From NCBI GenBank assembly GCA_037893245.1, contig JBAIAA010000252.1:1-64000 (forward strand): a DNA stretch of 64,000 nucleotides. Direction: 5' to 3'. The position numbers were made by a program, and so were the translations under genes. Origin of the DNA: Crossaster papposus (taxonomy: Eukaryota; Echinodermata; Asteroidea; Velatida; Solasteridae). Below, in pieces: positions 1-11,859 of this stretch. How positions within the stretch are numbered: the stretch's first letter is position 1; each line of letters begins with the position of its first letter. The notes below the pieces were generated by a model that saw nothing but the letters and a program-made list of their open reading frames with translations, searched no databases and was not told where the DNA came from.

Positions 1-746
1 AAAAGTACATTCTGGAAAATACGTATATGGTTCTGCGAAAGTTAGAAGTTAAACGTCACGCGCGAAGGGTCTAGCCCCCCCCCCCCCTAAAATATTGGCT
101 GCGGAACCGCGCCTGCATCTTGGTCAAAATTCTGAACCCTCTTACATTTCACATTTCCACAGTCCTTTCGTGTCTCGTCCACGGTATTTGACAGTCATGA
201 CAGTACCTAATGAGTATCAGTCAGTAGCGTGCGGCAACAAATCCCATCAAAATCTTACTCCGTCTCCAGCATCATCGGCGGACGGGGCGCGCATAATCGC
301 CCGTGGGGCCCCCGATGCCGGACAACCGGAACGGCCTGCGCGCGGACACGATATTGGTCTGCTCGTGTGAATTGATGCGGGGATTGTAAGCCCGCATATC
401 CCTTCAAGTCATACGCATTTTCTCAGTGTCCAAATGAATCTAGATAACCCAAACACGCAAGCGAAAACGGCCAAAGTACTGTTTGAATTATTTATGATGC
501 ATAAGAATTTTGTGTTTTTAAAGATGCATTATTGGAATGCCAAGTACTTTGTTGCAGCCTTTATGAATATTTCAGTCATTTCTCGTGACATGGAGTGTAT
601 AACTTTACCATCCCATAAAATACTGATATTTATGGATGCAAAAACTTTTGAAACCGTAATCATCCCTTGCAGGTTTCACAGAAAAATTCAAATTGTGAGT
701 AACATATAAATTGCATTTTCTAAAACAAAACAGAACCCCTCCTCCT

Positions 747-783
747 CCCCCCCCCCCCCCCCCCCCCCACCCCCCCCCCCCCC
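747..783. repeat. poly-C tract
   Basis: This is a run of 22 C, one A, then 14 C. It is one of many long C or G homopolymers in the window. Confidence 0.95.
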
Positions 784-865
784 TCACAAGCTACCCAACC
801 TCAAAGCCCATCAGATCTTTTCAGCGTCCAGTATGGGCGGTGGGCACGAGCGAACACCCCCCCCC

Positions 866-1030
866 AAAAAAAAACAAAAAAAAAAAAACAAAAAAAAAAA
901 ACAACAAAAACACAACAACAACAACAACAAAACACACAAAACAAAAACACAAAAACACAAAACACAAAAAAAAAAAAAAATAAAAATAAAAAAATTAACA
1001 AAAAAATAACAAAAATAACAAAAATAAATA
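866..1030. repeat. A-rich simple repeat
   Basis: Runs of A are interrupted mainly by single C or CAACAA units, with some T toward the end. It is low complexity and not coding. Confidence 0.9.
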
Positions 1031-2534
1031 ACACCCTTACTCGTCTAAACGTATACTCATCGCAACCAAACCTCGGGTTTCTTTATTTTGAGTTTCATCT
1101 TGCAACTCCTCATTTTCCTCAGGGTATCTCTTTCTAATAATCCCTTTCTAAGTTTCTCTTTCCTGTCGCGTCTTCGACATCAGCTGCTGTCACTAGTCTT
1201 CAGGCTTCTCCACGGCGTCTGTCACTGTGCCTCGTGGATCTACCATTTCCCTCTTAATTCCTCATCATGTCAACTGTTATCACCCACGGTAAAAAAAACA
1301 AAAACAAAAAAACTAAATGTTTTTTATCCGGTTTATGCATCCTCGCCATTCGGAGTGGCTACAGGCTATGGTCATGGCGGTTGACCGAACTAATCACTGG
1401 CGTCGCACAACAGCTTGCCAACATCCAAAGTTTGTATCCGAGCAGTAATTTCACATTTTTGCGAAACTGCATTGCCTCGATCTGTGCTCTCTAATACATG
1501 CTTTCCTATTCATCTCAGATACAGGCACGTTGCAAATAAATATAACACTAGAAAATGGTGGACCAGGCCGTAACATCATTGGTAATTTTCTATTTCAGAG
1601 ATTCTTATAATTTCTTTCTTTATTCCGGACACCTTTGTATTAGCCGTTTGTATTGTCAAAATCCGTTTAAAACCTGTAAGGAATCAGTGATGGCCCCTGC
1701 GTAATGAAACCTACACGTCAAAATGGAGCCTCGATCTGTACTGCACGGATGAATTTAACTCCTTTTTCCAGTCAACAATGAAACATCTCATATTATTTTG
1801 CAAAAAAAGGAAGATCTAAGCACTCAGATGTTGCTGGTGATCAGTTAAGCCATTGATCAAAATGAAAAAAACCTAGCTTTTCATTATTGTATAATTCGTT
1901 AAAATTAAAACACGAATTATTTTCCACACTCTTGTGATGATTTCACCGTTGATCTTCCAGACTGATGTCGTTTAGCAACCGTCTCGTACTGTAGACAGCC
2001 ACTTCTAAATTTGCATGGGCTCAGCACTGGTGTGCCATGACCAGCGATCGGTAGTCTTTCCCTCCAGTGGGCAATCTGTCCGCTCGCGGGGCTCCCAGGA
2101 CTCAGATGCACAGTCCAAGGATGCCCTGCTTTGCCGAACATCAAGTAACGTCTCGAGCGGTCTAGGGAATGCTGGATTGAGCCTACCAAGCGGCCTGTGG
2201 TGACAGAAAAGAACGTGCAATTGGTTACAGGTTGGTACATAATGTCCACATTCCCCTGATTTTCTCTGTCCTGTGCAATTTTTTTATGAATAAATAAAAT
2301 TATACGGAAACGAATAAACACCTCCCATGTCAGTTATACAGACGGTTAAAAACTTGAAACACTTTTGGAAAAGGAAAGAAAACCGGCCGGTTTTAATTTT
2401 TTGTCTGAAATCAAACTTGTCTGTGCATAATGCAGTGATAAGTGTAACTTTCCCCGTTCGTCGTGTGACCGACTCCTCTTCCTAACGTCTTAGACTTTGT
2501 ATAGCTCCATGCTAACGTTTATCTTCTTTTTTCG

Positions 2535-2685
2535 CCAAATGTTCTTGTGGATTATTTTAACCATAAAGCAAGGCTGAGGGAAAACCGGGCTAGATTACCT
2601 AAGGGCCTTAACAAATAAAACAAAACCCTCCAACGAGATAGTTTATAGCGATTTCCGAAATGATTGTCCCGCGGAAATTTGTTAG
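2535..2685 (+). repeat. dispersed repeat, probable SINE tail
   Basis: The block around TTATTTTAACCATA and GGGAAAACCGGG reappears at 23010-23146 at roughly 80 percent identity. The second copy lies directly behind a tRNA-like head, so this one is best read as a 5'-degraded SINE copy. Confidence 0.5.
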
Positions 2686-2689
2686 GGCG

Positions 2690-3699
2690 CCCTCTTGTCT
2701 CGGCAACGTTTGTACGTATGCCGGCGCTAGTTGAATGATGTCGGCGTCAGCTTGTCGAGAACGTGTCATGAATTCTCACATTGGTAGATAATATTTGTTT
2801 TCAGATGATAATTTTCCAACACGTTACATGAAAACACTGTTGGCGCCTCAATTATGCCAAAGAATATGAATGGTTGAAGGGAGATATAGGCGGCGTGATC
2901 TTTACATTAGAATTCGGCTTTTGCCTACTTAATTTCAGCCTGTGAGATTTCTTAAAACAAATTGTAAGTGATGACTGAGATAAACAAACAAAATCCCTAG
3001 AGGGTCGACATTTTTTTTTGTTTTTGATTATGCGTCATTTACACTATAATTACATTAATTTACTTAGTAGGATCTTAAAAGGAAAGAAAATGGAACAGCA
3101 AATAGGTTTCGAATGTGTGAGGATTTATGCCAAACAAGACAGAAACTCGCAGACAAAAGCAAACTTTCGAAGATGTAGTTTCTTCTTCCGAATCAAATCT
3201 GCGCGTACGTTGCTCTACCTGTGACATAAAGTAAACTAGTAGAAGGTCAATTCGCTGCGCGCCCAAGACATCGAATTAACTTAAAATACAAGATAGTTGG
3301 GTTTGGGACAAAGATCTGTATTTATATATTATACAGCTCTATGGTTTGGAACCAACAATTTAGGGAGGAATTTGTTTTTATTATGCATTGGATAAAGTAG
3401 CCTTTGCCAAATGAAATATATGCGGCGCGCGTACGTGCGATATGCGTGATGAACAGCGCCCTCATTTGCGCTGCCGGGGGAAAAAATGACAAGAAATGTT
3501 GGATTAATTTGCGTTATTGTATACGATATTATACGGCCGGTGCAAGCAAGCGCAGCAAGTTTTTTCAAAGAGATCTCCAACTAAAACTGTGTACTGTCTA
3601 TCTATGGTTTCAATAAATCTAGAATGCAAGATATATATAGTGCTGAACTTTGAGTTGAACTATACGTGAGTAGCTAGCTGTGGTACGGTAACTCCACGC
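2690..3699. other. upstream flank, nothing recognised
   Basis: This is unique-looking sequence with scattered CpG. No conserved reading frame or repeat is identified. Confidence 0.4.
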
Positions 3700-4293
3700 A
3701 GTTGTGATTTTTGTTTAATGTGTGGCCGACCGTGCTATATATGCCGTGCGCGCACATTCATTATTTTTGCGAGGTAACGTTGCGCTCATGTGTGACTGGG
3801 TGCGACTCCCAAATATTGCACACACCATGTACCACCGGTCTATTTGATGACGATGATGTGGTCCGTGGAAAGCACCATATTGGGCGCATTGTGAAGCTTC
3901 TTTCTGAGTTGTTATACGGCCGGTGTCTGTTTACATCGACCTCGTAATTCTCACCAGATCACAGGCCTCAGTCGGGAGGCTCGCCAAATCAACGTTGGTT
4001 GGGTTGAACGTGCACAGGTGTCTTCTCGGGAAGCACCACCCGGATTTGTGGCAGGTGCTACGGTCGGAAGCTTGTTGTGTTGACCCACCACAACCCCGAG
4101 TGTGCTAACTTTGGAATCTTTACCATCGTGTGTGTACTATGACTGGGCTTTTCTCTATGGTACTGTGATGAGTTTTGTTTAGGTGGGCTCAAGTTTGCGA
4201 ATCAACTGGGTGTATACTCATCTTGTTGCAGGAATTTTGCTGGGTGACTGCGCAGTCCCCAGCCCAACTGGTACCACCAGCCACAACAACAAC
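3700..4293 (+). promoter_or_regulatory. candidate promoter and 5' UTR region of the alpha exon
   Basis: The stretch before the alpha ATG is richer in CpG and GC than its flanks. It contains a TATATA sequence near 3735 followed by alternating CG/CA steps (GTGCGCGCAC). A pyrimidine-rich run ending in TTGTTGCAG at 4222-4230 resembles a 3' splice site. The coding exon may therefore begin at 4231 and be preceded by a non-coding exon. No transcription start can be fixed from sequence alone. Confidence 0.35.
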
Positions 4294-4574
4294 ATGGGCA
4301 GCCTCAAGGATTTGCAGAAGACGCTACATCAGAAAGATGAGCGCATCAAGCACCTCGAGGACCTACTACGGCAGCGAGATGAGCAAGTCGTGGAGCTCCA
4401 GTCCAAACTGGACAAGTTCCAATCGGTCCTGCCCACCTCGCCCTCCTTGGTCAACCTGATGGGGCGCACACCACGCATCAAGAGGGCCTTGGGTATATCG
4501 GCCGAACCCCAGGCCCTTAAGTCTGCCAAGGAGATGGCCGCCCAAGTCTTCAATAAGTACCCCAAGACAAAAAG
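4294..4574 (+). CDS. PRKG1: PRKG1 alpha-type alternative first coding exon
   Basis: This exon encodes the isoform-specific N-terminus of a type I cGMP-dependent protein kinase: the dimerisation leucine zipper (about residues 4-46) followed by the autoinhibitory segment. Zipper positions 4, 11, 18, 25, 32, 39 and 46 are L, L, I, L, V, L, L. The alpha identity rests on QSVLP directly after the zipper and on GISAEPQ after the basic pseudosubstrate stretch RIKRAL (residues 61-66). The ATG at 4294 is chosen because it has A at -3 and G at +4, and it is the only ATG in the open frame downstream of 4183. The exon ends with two bases of a codon at a GTAAGT donor (4575). Joined to the acceptor at 61671 these two bases give Ser, then [13 protein letters not shown], matching the family. 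Residue 42 is Phe, where mammalian I-alpha has a redox-active Cys. The first eight residues, MGSLKDLQ, look like the beta start rather than the mammalian alpha start. Homology was judged from memory of the family, not by a search. Confidence 0.93.
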
Positions 4575-4689
4575 GTAAGTTTTCAGTATTTTTGTCTACA
4601 GTATTTTTTGTTTCTATTAATTTTTTTGTTTGTTTCACGCATTCTGTTACTAGGCATTATTTACCACTAATGTGCCTATCAATTGTTTA

Positions 4690-4703
4690 CCCCCCCCCCC
4701 CCC
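4690..4703. repeat. poly-C tract (14)
   Basis: This is an uninterrupted run of C just inside the first intron. Confidence 0.95.
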
Positions 4704-5526
4704 TTCTTGCCCTACCCAAGACATGTGAATTGATAAATGATAGGCACATTACTGTTATTAACTGCTTTTACTCAGTTCTGTTATAACATTAATACTGTTG
4801 AGTTCCCAAGTTACTGTTATTGCATTGTTATAAATGTTAATTTGACAGTTTTCACTAAGAGTTTTATATCAATACTACTACTACAAAGCAATTGTCTACC
4901 AAGTTTCTACTGCATTGGCATGGACGTTAAGTGATTTAAAACTAAGAATAAAACCCCCCAAAACCAAAGTAAACAGAGAATGGGTTTTGTTTCAATAAAC
5001 AAACTTACACTTTTTGTACAAAATTAGGTCGTTATACTAATTTATGAAGGACGACAGAACCATAAATCCATGGAGTCAATTTTATAAATGTGCTGGTATT
5101 TTGGTGTGGGAAAAAAAGAAAAGATAAGTGCTATAATGCTTTAATGCCAAGGACCAGTTTAATCACATTGTAGGACATTTGCAGAACCAAACGGCAAAAA
5201 ACAAATTCATCAAATTTTCTGTGTGCGATTTAACCCTAAGCTGTTTCTTTATTAATTCAAAATGACACATTTACAACTTACTCTGAGCTGAACTACATTT
5301 TAAAAGTCATCGGGGAACAAAATCTATTTTTCAGGATTTAAGTTTTACTACATCATGTACATTTGTATGATAAATCATCAACATTCATGATAGGTGTGAT
5401 CATATTTAAAGATTAAACGAATTGTGATACCTTTCAGATATTATTAACTTGATATTAGTATCTTTTTGTGCATCAAATAACACAAGCTTCAAGCTTGATA
5501 AATGTGAATTTGCGCACCTGACTTAA

Positions 5527-6050
5527 AGGTAAGATACACCATTTGCAGATAACGACAGAAATATTACTACCGGTACCAAATTATTAAGAAATACTTTACT
5601 TATTTGAAAGTAAATAATTGTTGTAGGCACCCAGCAAAATTATTGCACTAGATATCCTGTAATTGTTCAGAAAAATAGAATTTTATAAAAAAAACCTTTT
5701 GTAATCGTCGGACGGCGATCGCGAAAAAACAAGATGGCGGTTGAAACTGAACGCCGTTTTCCTTGCTTTTCTCAGATTCTAACAACCCTCCAAATCCACC
5801 CATTCATGACAATTTAAGCAAAGTAATGGTGTACCGGTACCATGTACAAGTACCGGTATCCTACATGTACATGGACCTTTATTTGCTTAAGTTAAAGCCA
5901 ATGTGGGTTGAACTTTGGTATCTTTTGGCTAGGGTTGTTAGAATCTGAGAAAAGCAAGGAAAACGGCGTTCAGTTTCAACCGCCATCTTGTTTTTTCGCG
6001 ATCGTCGTCCGACGATTACAAAAGGTTGAACTTTGGTATCTTTTGGCCTT
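5527..6050 (+). mobile_element. rearranged AGGTAG-family MITE with long inverted repeat
   Basis: The left end follows TTAA (5523-5526) and reads AGGTAAGATACACC, the terminus of the AGGTAG family described at 13933. Its interior, with GATATCCTGTAATTGTTC and a CGGACGGCGATCGCG core, is present. From 5695 the element is partly duplicated in inverted form: 5695-5789 and 5931-6025 are reverse complements with one mismatch in 95. A 23-bp direct repeat (GGTTGAACTTTGG onward) occurs at 5906 and 6024. The right terminus of the element is lost or unclear. Confidence 0.75.
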
Positions 6051-6149
6051 GAGACTATCACATCTAAACTATACAGCGTTCCAACATTTAACGATGAGTT
6101 GTGATTTTTTTAATTTTTTTTAAAAATTGGTACGAAAGACAATTATTAT

Positions 6150-8860
6150 TCTTCCATGCTTACATGTTATTTGTGAAACAGGTAGAACAAACAAACTGCA
6201 GGAAATGTGTACGTGCTTGCACCATACCAGTACATGAAACCATATCTTTCATGACTAGGTGATTTTATTTTTACCTCGATTGTAATAAAACAATTTCCAG
6301 TGTCTTCCATGAAATACCGTAATTAATTATTGTATAATTTTTTTAACCGGAAAGTAGATGTCAAGTCATGTGTACTGGTAAATTATACCATGTTTGATTT
6401 ACTGCGTAGTAAGTTTACATATTATAAGGAAGTTATGGAAAAAACCAAGAGTCCACAAATGCACAATAATATTGTTGCACTGCATGCAAAGTACTTAAAT
6501 TATTAGATTTTGTATGGGCCCCTCGGTGTAAAAAACATAATTTCTGTAGATTATACAAACTAATTTGACAAAACATGCTGGTAATGGTATGATGCAGTTA
6601 CATCATATCCCGTACTAGGCGAAAGCAATGATTGATTCTAAACACGAGATATTGACAGTTTTTAATACTAGATGGATCCCTGAGTAATATTTGACCTACA
6701 TGTAAGGGTCATGGTTTAGAATGGTCAGGGTTTTCCCATTACAAACTCAGTGGGTGTGGACTGGCCTGCCATTGAAAGTTGGTGTTCACAATCACCTACC
6801 TGTAAACAACTTGTCTAGATTTTGTAAATGCACAGTTTTTCGCTGTGTAGTTTGGATGCTGATTACATACACGGTATTTCCACAGGTCAGTGTGACAAAA
6901 GTTCATTTATGTGCGTGGGCTTTACTCCACAAACCTTACACAACAGACAGAAGCTATTGAAAATGAAAACACAACAAACTACCTGAAGGTAACATGTATA
7001 CCGTACATAATTGCACTCGAGTACCCCATTGCGATATGGCACGTATACACCAGTACAATGGTGCAGGTACTGTGGAAAGTAGACGAAACTGACGTCATGA
7101 GAACCCTTTTACTTCTTCAAACTTTGTCTACTAATTACCGTAATCGGGAAGAATAGAACCTCGTAAGAAAATATGAACCCAGGGTCAGGACAAACAAACA
7201 AACCCCCAAACCTTCCCCTGTGTTTGTACAAAGGGCAGCATAGCTACTGCCAACTTAGGGACCATTGTTAAGCCAACAATGGCGCAGCGTTTTCCCGTTA
7301 GCAACCCAACAAACTTGTTGTATCTATTTTTGGGGGAAGTCTGTCCGGTCACCTATTACACACACTTGCATGCATGCGGCAGTGATAAATGCTTTTCAAT
7401 ATCAGAGGCTCTCTCACTCCATGTGCCATATAATGGCCCAAAGTGATAAATAACTCTGTATTCTACAGGATTGTCGAGGTACCATATAGTGGCTGCCACT
7501 CAACAACGTGCCTTTTGACACTCTGGTCAGCCCTTTGCAGTGTACTGTTTTTTTTTATTGAAGGGATGGCGCTGTAATGGAAATCATTCTCACATTGCGG
7601 CTATTATGCCAGAGTATACGGGAAGTCATTAAAAAAGAAAAGGACAGGTTTCTATTCCACTTTTCAGTCCAGCTCAATTGATGTGTACATATCCATCGGT
7701 ACAAACATGCATATTGTACATGATATGTTGCATTCAACTGGAATACATTGTTAGTGAAAATAAAATGGTATCATTTTTCCTCTGGAACTGGGAAGATGCT
7801 CCACACATTAGTATCTAGAACGTTTTGGCTGGGTGGGTGGAGGTGTGATTGTCCGTTTTTTGTGGGTGACCCTGTGTCTTTGGGTTGTTGCACTTTTTTA
7901 ACCATTGGCCAAGGCATATGGGTACACATATGTATACATGTACACACACATGTCCGATACGTTTGAATCCAACGAGCACAGACAATTATATGAACACACA
8001 CACACGCGTACATCTGTGACTTTTTTTATGAAGTTCACTCGGACGGTTTCACATTGAGAACCAGTGTCACGCAGCAGACTCAATGTCGTCGCCAAGCTGA
8101 CAGTGCGTGGTTTTCTGCACATTCTGCGTGCTGAAGTTGACTTAATGAAACAGCTGGTTATTTTGTTTGGCGCAATTGTGACATTTACTAAAAAGGGTCG
8201 TACTGTCGGATAGTGTCAAATTATTGAGTTTACTAATATGGTGTGCACTCGTTATTGGGTACAGTAGAAAAGAAAAAAAGCGTGTATTATTTGTACCCAA
8301 TTTGATGTGTGGATATTTTATGCAAAAGTCTGAACCCTAAATTTTGATTTTGGGCCTCTCAGTTGCTCTCTATATTTTGTTTCCATATTTAACCCAAACC
8401 CCATTTTTCCACTTACAAGCTCTTTTTCTGAAAGGGAAAAAACGGACTGTGGTCACATCCTGTGGACGTCAATTGTTGGCAGGTCCACAGTACGTACAAA
8501 TGTTAGTTCACATTTTGTTTTAATAAACCAAAAGAGCTGCTATGTCATTACCACTGTCTTCAGGAATTGTGGGCCACGTCGTCAACTCAGCATATTATTA
8601 TTATGCAGCAGGCATTGACAAACGTTGCCTTGTTGGCTGAACTCATTTGCACCAAACGAGTCTGGGCGTGATAGCCAATTGCTCGCTGGCGCTGCGCTAC
8701 TCTAATGCACAATTCTGTAAAATTTGCAGAGTAAATAGGTACATAATGTATACGTGTGGGGTTTAGTGTGTACAGATGTAAATGTAGGCCATATCATGGG
8801 TTGGTAAAATGGAGCCTTTACGCATTCGTTTGAAGTTGACCACTAGAGCACCTACATGTA
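6150..8860. other. intronic sequence, nothing recognised
   Basis: AT-rich intron with scattered GTAC palindromes, for example near 7930-7950. No repeat family or coding potential is recognised. Confidence 0.4.
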
Positions 8861-9070
8861 GAGCCAATTTTATAAAATGTGTAAGCACCAACATTTTTGA
8901 ACATTCTTCCTTTAGGGGAAAAAACGGTGTTAAAAACCAACATTTCAGTTGATGTTTATTGTTTGCTTTGAATGAAAAGCACATGGGGTTTGGGCCGATA
9001 ACCTGTTTTTACTGAGCAAGACTTTTTTGTGCTTTAATTTTTGCGCTTACAAGTTTTATGAAATTGGCCC
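8861..9070. mobile_element. MITE with GAGCCAATTT / AAATTGGCCC ends
   Basis: The left end reads GAGCCAATTTTATAAAATG and the right end is close to its reverse complement (TTATGAAATTGGCCC). Inside the ends lie GTAAGCACC and TTGTGCTTTAA. The same terminal pair bounds 55984-56415, supporting a short inverted-repeat family. The copy is diverged. Confidence 0.5.
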
Positions 9071-9213
9071 AAGGTGGAAAGGAGGAGATATTGTTTTAAT
9101 GTCCGAATATAAAGACTGTCTATTTCATGAAATTCGTATAAAACAGATTCGTATAAAATAAGAATAAAGAAAGAAAAAAGTAACCATTGTTTAAAACAAA
9201 TTATTGTGTTTAA

Positions 9214-9405
9214 AGGAAAAAGTAAATAATGTTTTTATGCATCCAGCAAACTAATTGCGCAAGATATCCTGTGAGTGTGATTGCTCAAAAAAAAAAAAAA
9301 AAAAAAAAAAAGGCCATTGCGAAAAAAACAAGAACTGCCCGACGCCGGTTGAAAACGAACGTCGTTTTTCTTGCTTTTTTATTGGCATCCAAGATTGTAA
9401 AACTT
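9214..9405 (+). mobile_element. AGGTAG-family MITE, internally deleted
   Basis: It begins after TTAA at 9210-9213, lacks most of the left terminus, and retains GCATCCAGCAAACTAATTGC, GATATCCTGT and the GACGCCGGTTGAAAACGAAC block seen at 31475-32227. A poly-A run is expanded inside it (about 9287-9311). The right end is missing. Confidence 0.65.
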
Positions 9406-10097
9406 CAAACCATTGATCTAAGATCATTGTTCTCTTCAACATTCTAATACAATTATCTAGGTGTGTCACAGGCCTTGTAAAAAATAAATCATACCAAATT
9501 ATGATGAAATATTTCCTTGACGTGAAGACAATTCAGTCACATTTTTTCTAGCATTCTCAGTTCATGGAAGGCCCGCCTCATAATGTCATTGTGACCGAGC
9601 ACTTGTTCACCAAAGGGCGTCGGCTGTTTGGGTTATACAAAGGCCACTTAATTATGCTTCATTGCCGAAGCAGGAAAATATTGATTAGAGTTCCATTCAG
9701 CAAGTCGTTGTGCACACCATGGAGTGTCTTTACAGTCAGGGATTTTGTTTTGAATACTCAGTGCAGTGCAGGGTTTGAAGAATTTATACCAACAAGTGAA
9801 TTGTGTTTGCTTGTGCACAAACTCATAAACATAATGTATGCATGCATGCATACATGGGCGAGTTTGTGGGCCGTTTCCTAAATTCTCGTGGGATAAAAAA
9901 TTGAATCGGCTTTGATGAATTGGAAGTAATCTTGCTACAGATCATCTTGGTACAGATCAGGGTTTTAACATGAAGTGAATAACACAGTGCAATGTATAGT
10001 GCATCTTGATTGAGGTATATTGCCATGTATCAGTACAGGGCAGATCAATCATTTACCGGAAAGTGGGAGAGGGGTGAAAGGGACCCAAAAATGGGGT

Positions 10098-10099
<2 letters not shown>

Positions 10100-10129
<30 letters not shown>
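10100..10129. repeat. poly-G tract (30)
   Basis: This is the longest uninterrupted G run in the window. Confidence 0.95.
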
Positions 10130-10131
<2 letters not shown>

Positions 10132-10514
10132 GGCATAAAAAAGGTACACTGTAGTTGTAGGGAGAACCAAAAAAAAAATGGGGGTGGGGTTGAATTGTTG
10201 GTTTCGAAGGGAGCATAGCTGGAGCTGTTCTGGCGATGATTGGCCATAGTTAATCAAGATCCATTCACTCTAATAAGTCATTGTAAGTTAAATAATAATT
10301 TCTGCAGCCCTTTACACATTTTAGATCACAAAACAAAAACGAGTGCACTAATTAATCTTTGGTTGGACTTGCTCATAAACACATCCCTTGGTATTTTTTA
10401 GGTGCCAGATTTTACTGTTTTGTCATGTAGACCTGTATTGGTATGAAATCATCCAGTGCTGAATCTACATGTAATGCCAGTTTCTGGCCAAAAGGTTACC
10501 GCTCAAACTTCAAT

Positions 10515-10896
10515 TTTTACTATCAAATTATTTAGAAATATCTTACTTACTGTACATGTATACACATACATGTATATTTGAAAGTAAATAAGGAATGTAC
10601 ATGTAGGCATCCAACTAAATGATTGCACTAGATATCCTGTAACTGTTCCAAAAAATTGAACTTTCCAAACAAATAATAACGATCTCTGGATGGCGATGGC
10701 GAAAAAAACACAAGAACAACATACGCATGAACCACTGCCTGACGTCAATTTAAAACAAACGCCGTTTTTCTTGCTTTTCTCATCATCCATGATTGTAAAT
10801 CTTTGGACAGGTCAGTTAAACGATATTTACTATAAAATACAACTCACTAAATCCACCCATTCATGATAATTCAAGCGATTATGATGTATCCTTCCT
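10515..10896 (+). mobile_element. AGGTAG-family MITE, 5' truncated
   Basis: It shows the family interior (GCACTAGATATCCTGTAACTG, CGCCGTTTTTCTTGC, AAACGATATTTACTATAAAA) and a right end GATGTATCCTTCCT followed by TTAA at 10897-10900. A TACATGTATACACATACATG-type simple repeat has expanded near 10550. Confidence 0.75.
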
Positions 10897-10900
10897 TTAA

Positions 10901-11589
10901 ACAGGAAGTGTTCAACATTCTGACTTCCAGTAGTATTGATTTAAACTCATCGCAATTTATGCATTAAAATCCGATAAAGAACAAAATGTACATGTACACA
11001 AAACCAACAGTCACGCCGAAGCACATAGCATTGGGTAACGTGATTAATTCAACTTACATGTAGCAGGATTTTACAGATCAGTTTTTGTAATCAATTTCTA
11101 AGGCCACACCGCGGTTGCTATTTTTATAGAAGCTTTTTTATTGTGAGCTTTGTAGGTATTAATTTAGTCATTTCAGACCGACTTGCGAAGGTTGATGACA
11201 ATACTGATGGTGCTTTACATTGAAAGTCGGTGATCGTGACTTTAACGCAAGAGAAAATAGGTTTAACAAAAGTGCATTCATTTTACGGTAGAAAGCTTTT
11301 GTCTGAATATAACCGTAACACAACCATGACGTAAACAGAATTGATAGGCTTGTGTGTATAATGTACCCTGGTACCAATACATAAATTTATGACAACAATG
11401 ACGCTTATTGTGGGTGAATTTTAGAGTTCATTCGTTCAACTGATCAAGTTTAAGATAAAGATTATCAAGTACGAATCCTCCATGATTATATCAAGTACAT
11501 GTATCACAGTGTACAAACAAGGTAGTATACCGATTTGTGTACAACATTGGGTTGAAGTTGTATTTATAACCAAACCACATTGCTCTATT
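10901..11589. other. intronic sequence, nothing recognised
   Basis: AT-rich, with scattered TACATGTA motifs. No repeat or gene is recognised. Confidence 0.4.
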
Positions 11590-11593
11590 TTAA

Positions 11594-11853
11594 CCAGTTC
11601 GCGCCGGGATTATTTTAACATCACCAAGACGAGGGGCGAGATTATTTTTAACGAAACTTGATCCGAAGTGGGTTCAGGCAGATAGTGCCGGGAAGCACAC
11701 CCACGCATTTCCGGCCTTGCTCGCTGCTGACAGCCATTTCCGGCCTTGCTCGCTGCTGACAAACATTTGCGGCCTTGCTCGTGGCGTGTTTATGCGTCAT
11801 CCGTTTTGAATCTGGGAAAACTTTGCGTTTATACGCCATCCGGTGCGAACTTA
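11594..11853. mobile_element. CCAGTTCG-family MITE, TTAA-flanked
   Basis: The element starts CCAGTTCGCGCCGGGATTAT after TTAA (11590-11593) and ends in a degraded CCGGTGCGAAC before TTAA (11854-11857). Inside, the unit ATTTCCGGCCTTGCTCGCTG is locally repeated about three times. Four other copies are in the window (27775, 33584, 37786, 43204). TTAA target duplication and CC-starting ends fit a non-autonomous piggyBac-like element. Confidence 0.8.
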
Positions 11854-11859
11854 TTAATT

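Larger units (their letters stand above)
1..2500. other. upstream flank, no gene recognised
   Basis: There is a 13-C run at 75-87, a C tract at 747-783 broken by one A, and an A/C-rich simple repeat at 866-1030. Open frames crossing these are low-complexity artefacts. The rest is unique-looking, AT-rich sequence. Confidence 0.5.

Noticed and set aside
711..1034. Proline-rich and lysine/asparagine-rich open frames
   Set aside because: They translate a poly-C tract and an A-rich simple repeat and have no other support.
4183..4293. Upstream extension of the alpha coding frame
   Set aside because: The frame is open but its apparent start is GTG. There is no in-frame ATG before 4294, and animal translation would not normally use it.
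4329..4638. Minus-strand frames opposite the alpha exon
   Set aside because: They are antisense shadows of a well-supported coding exon with family-level similarity only on the + strand.
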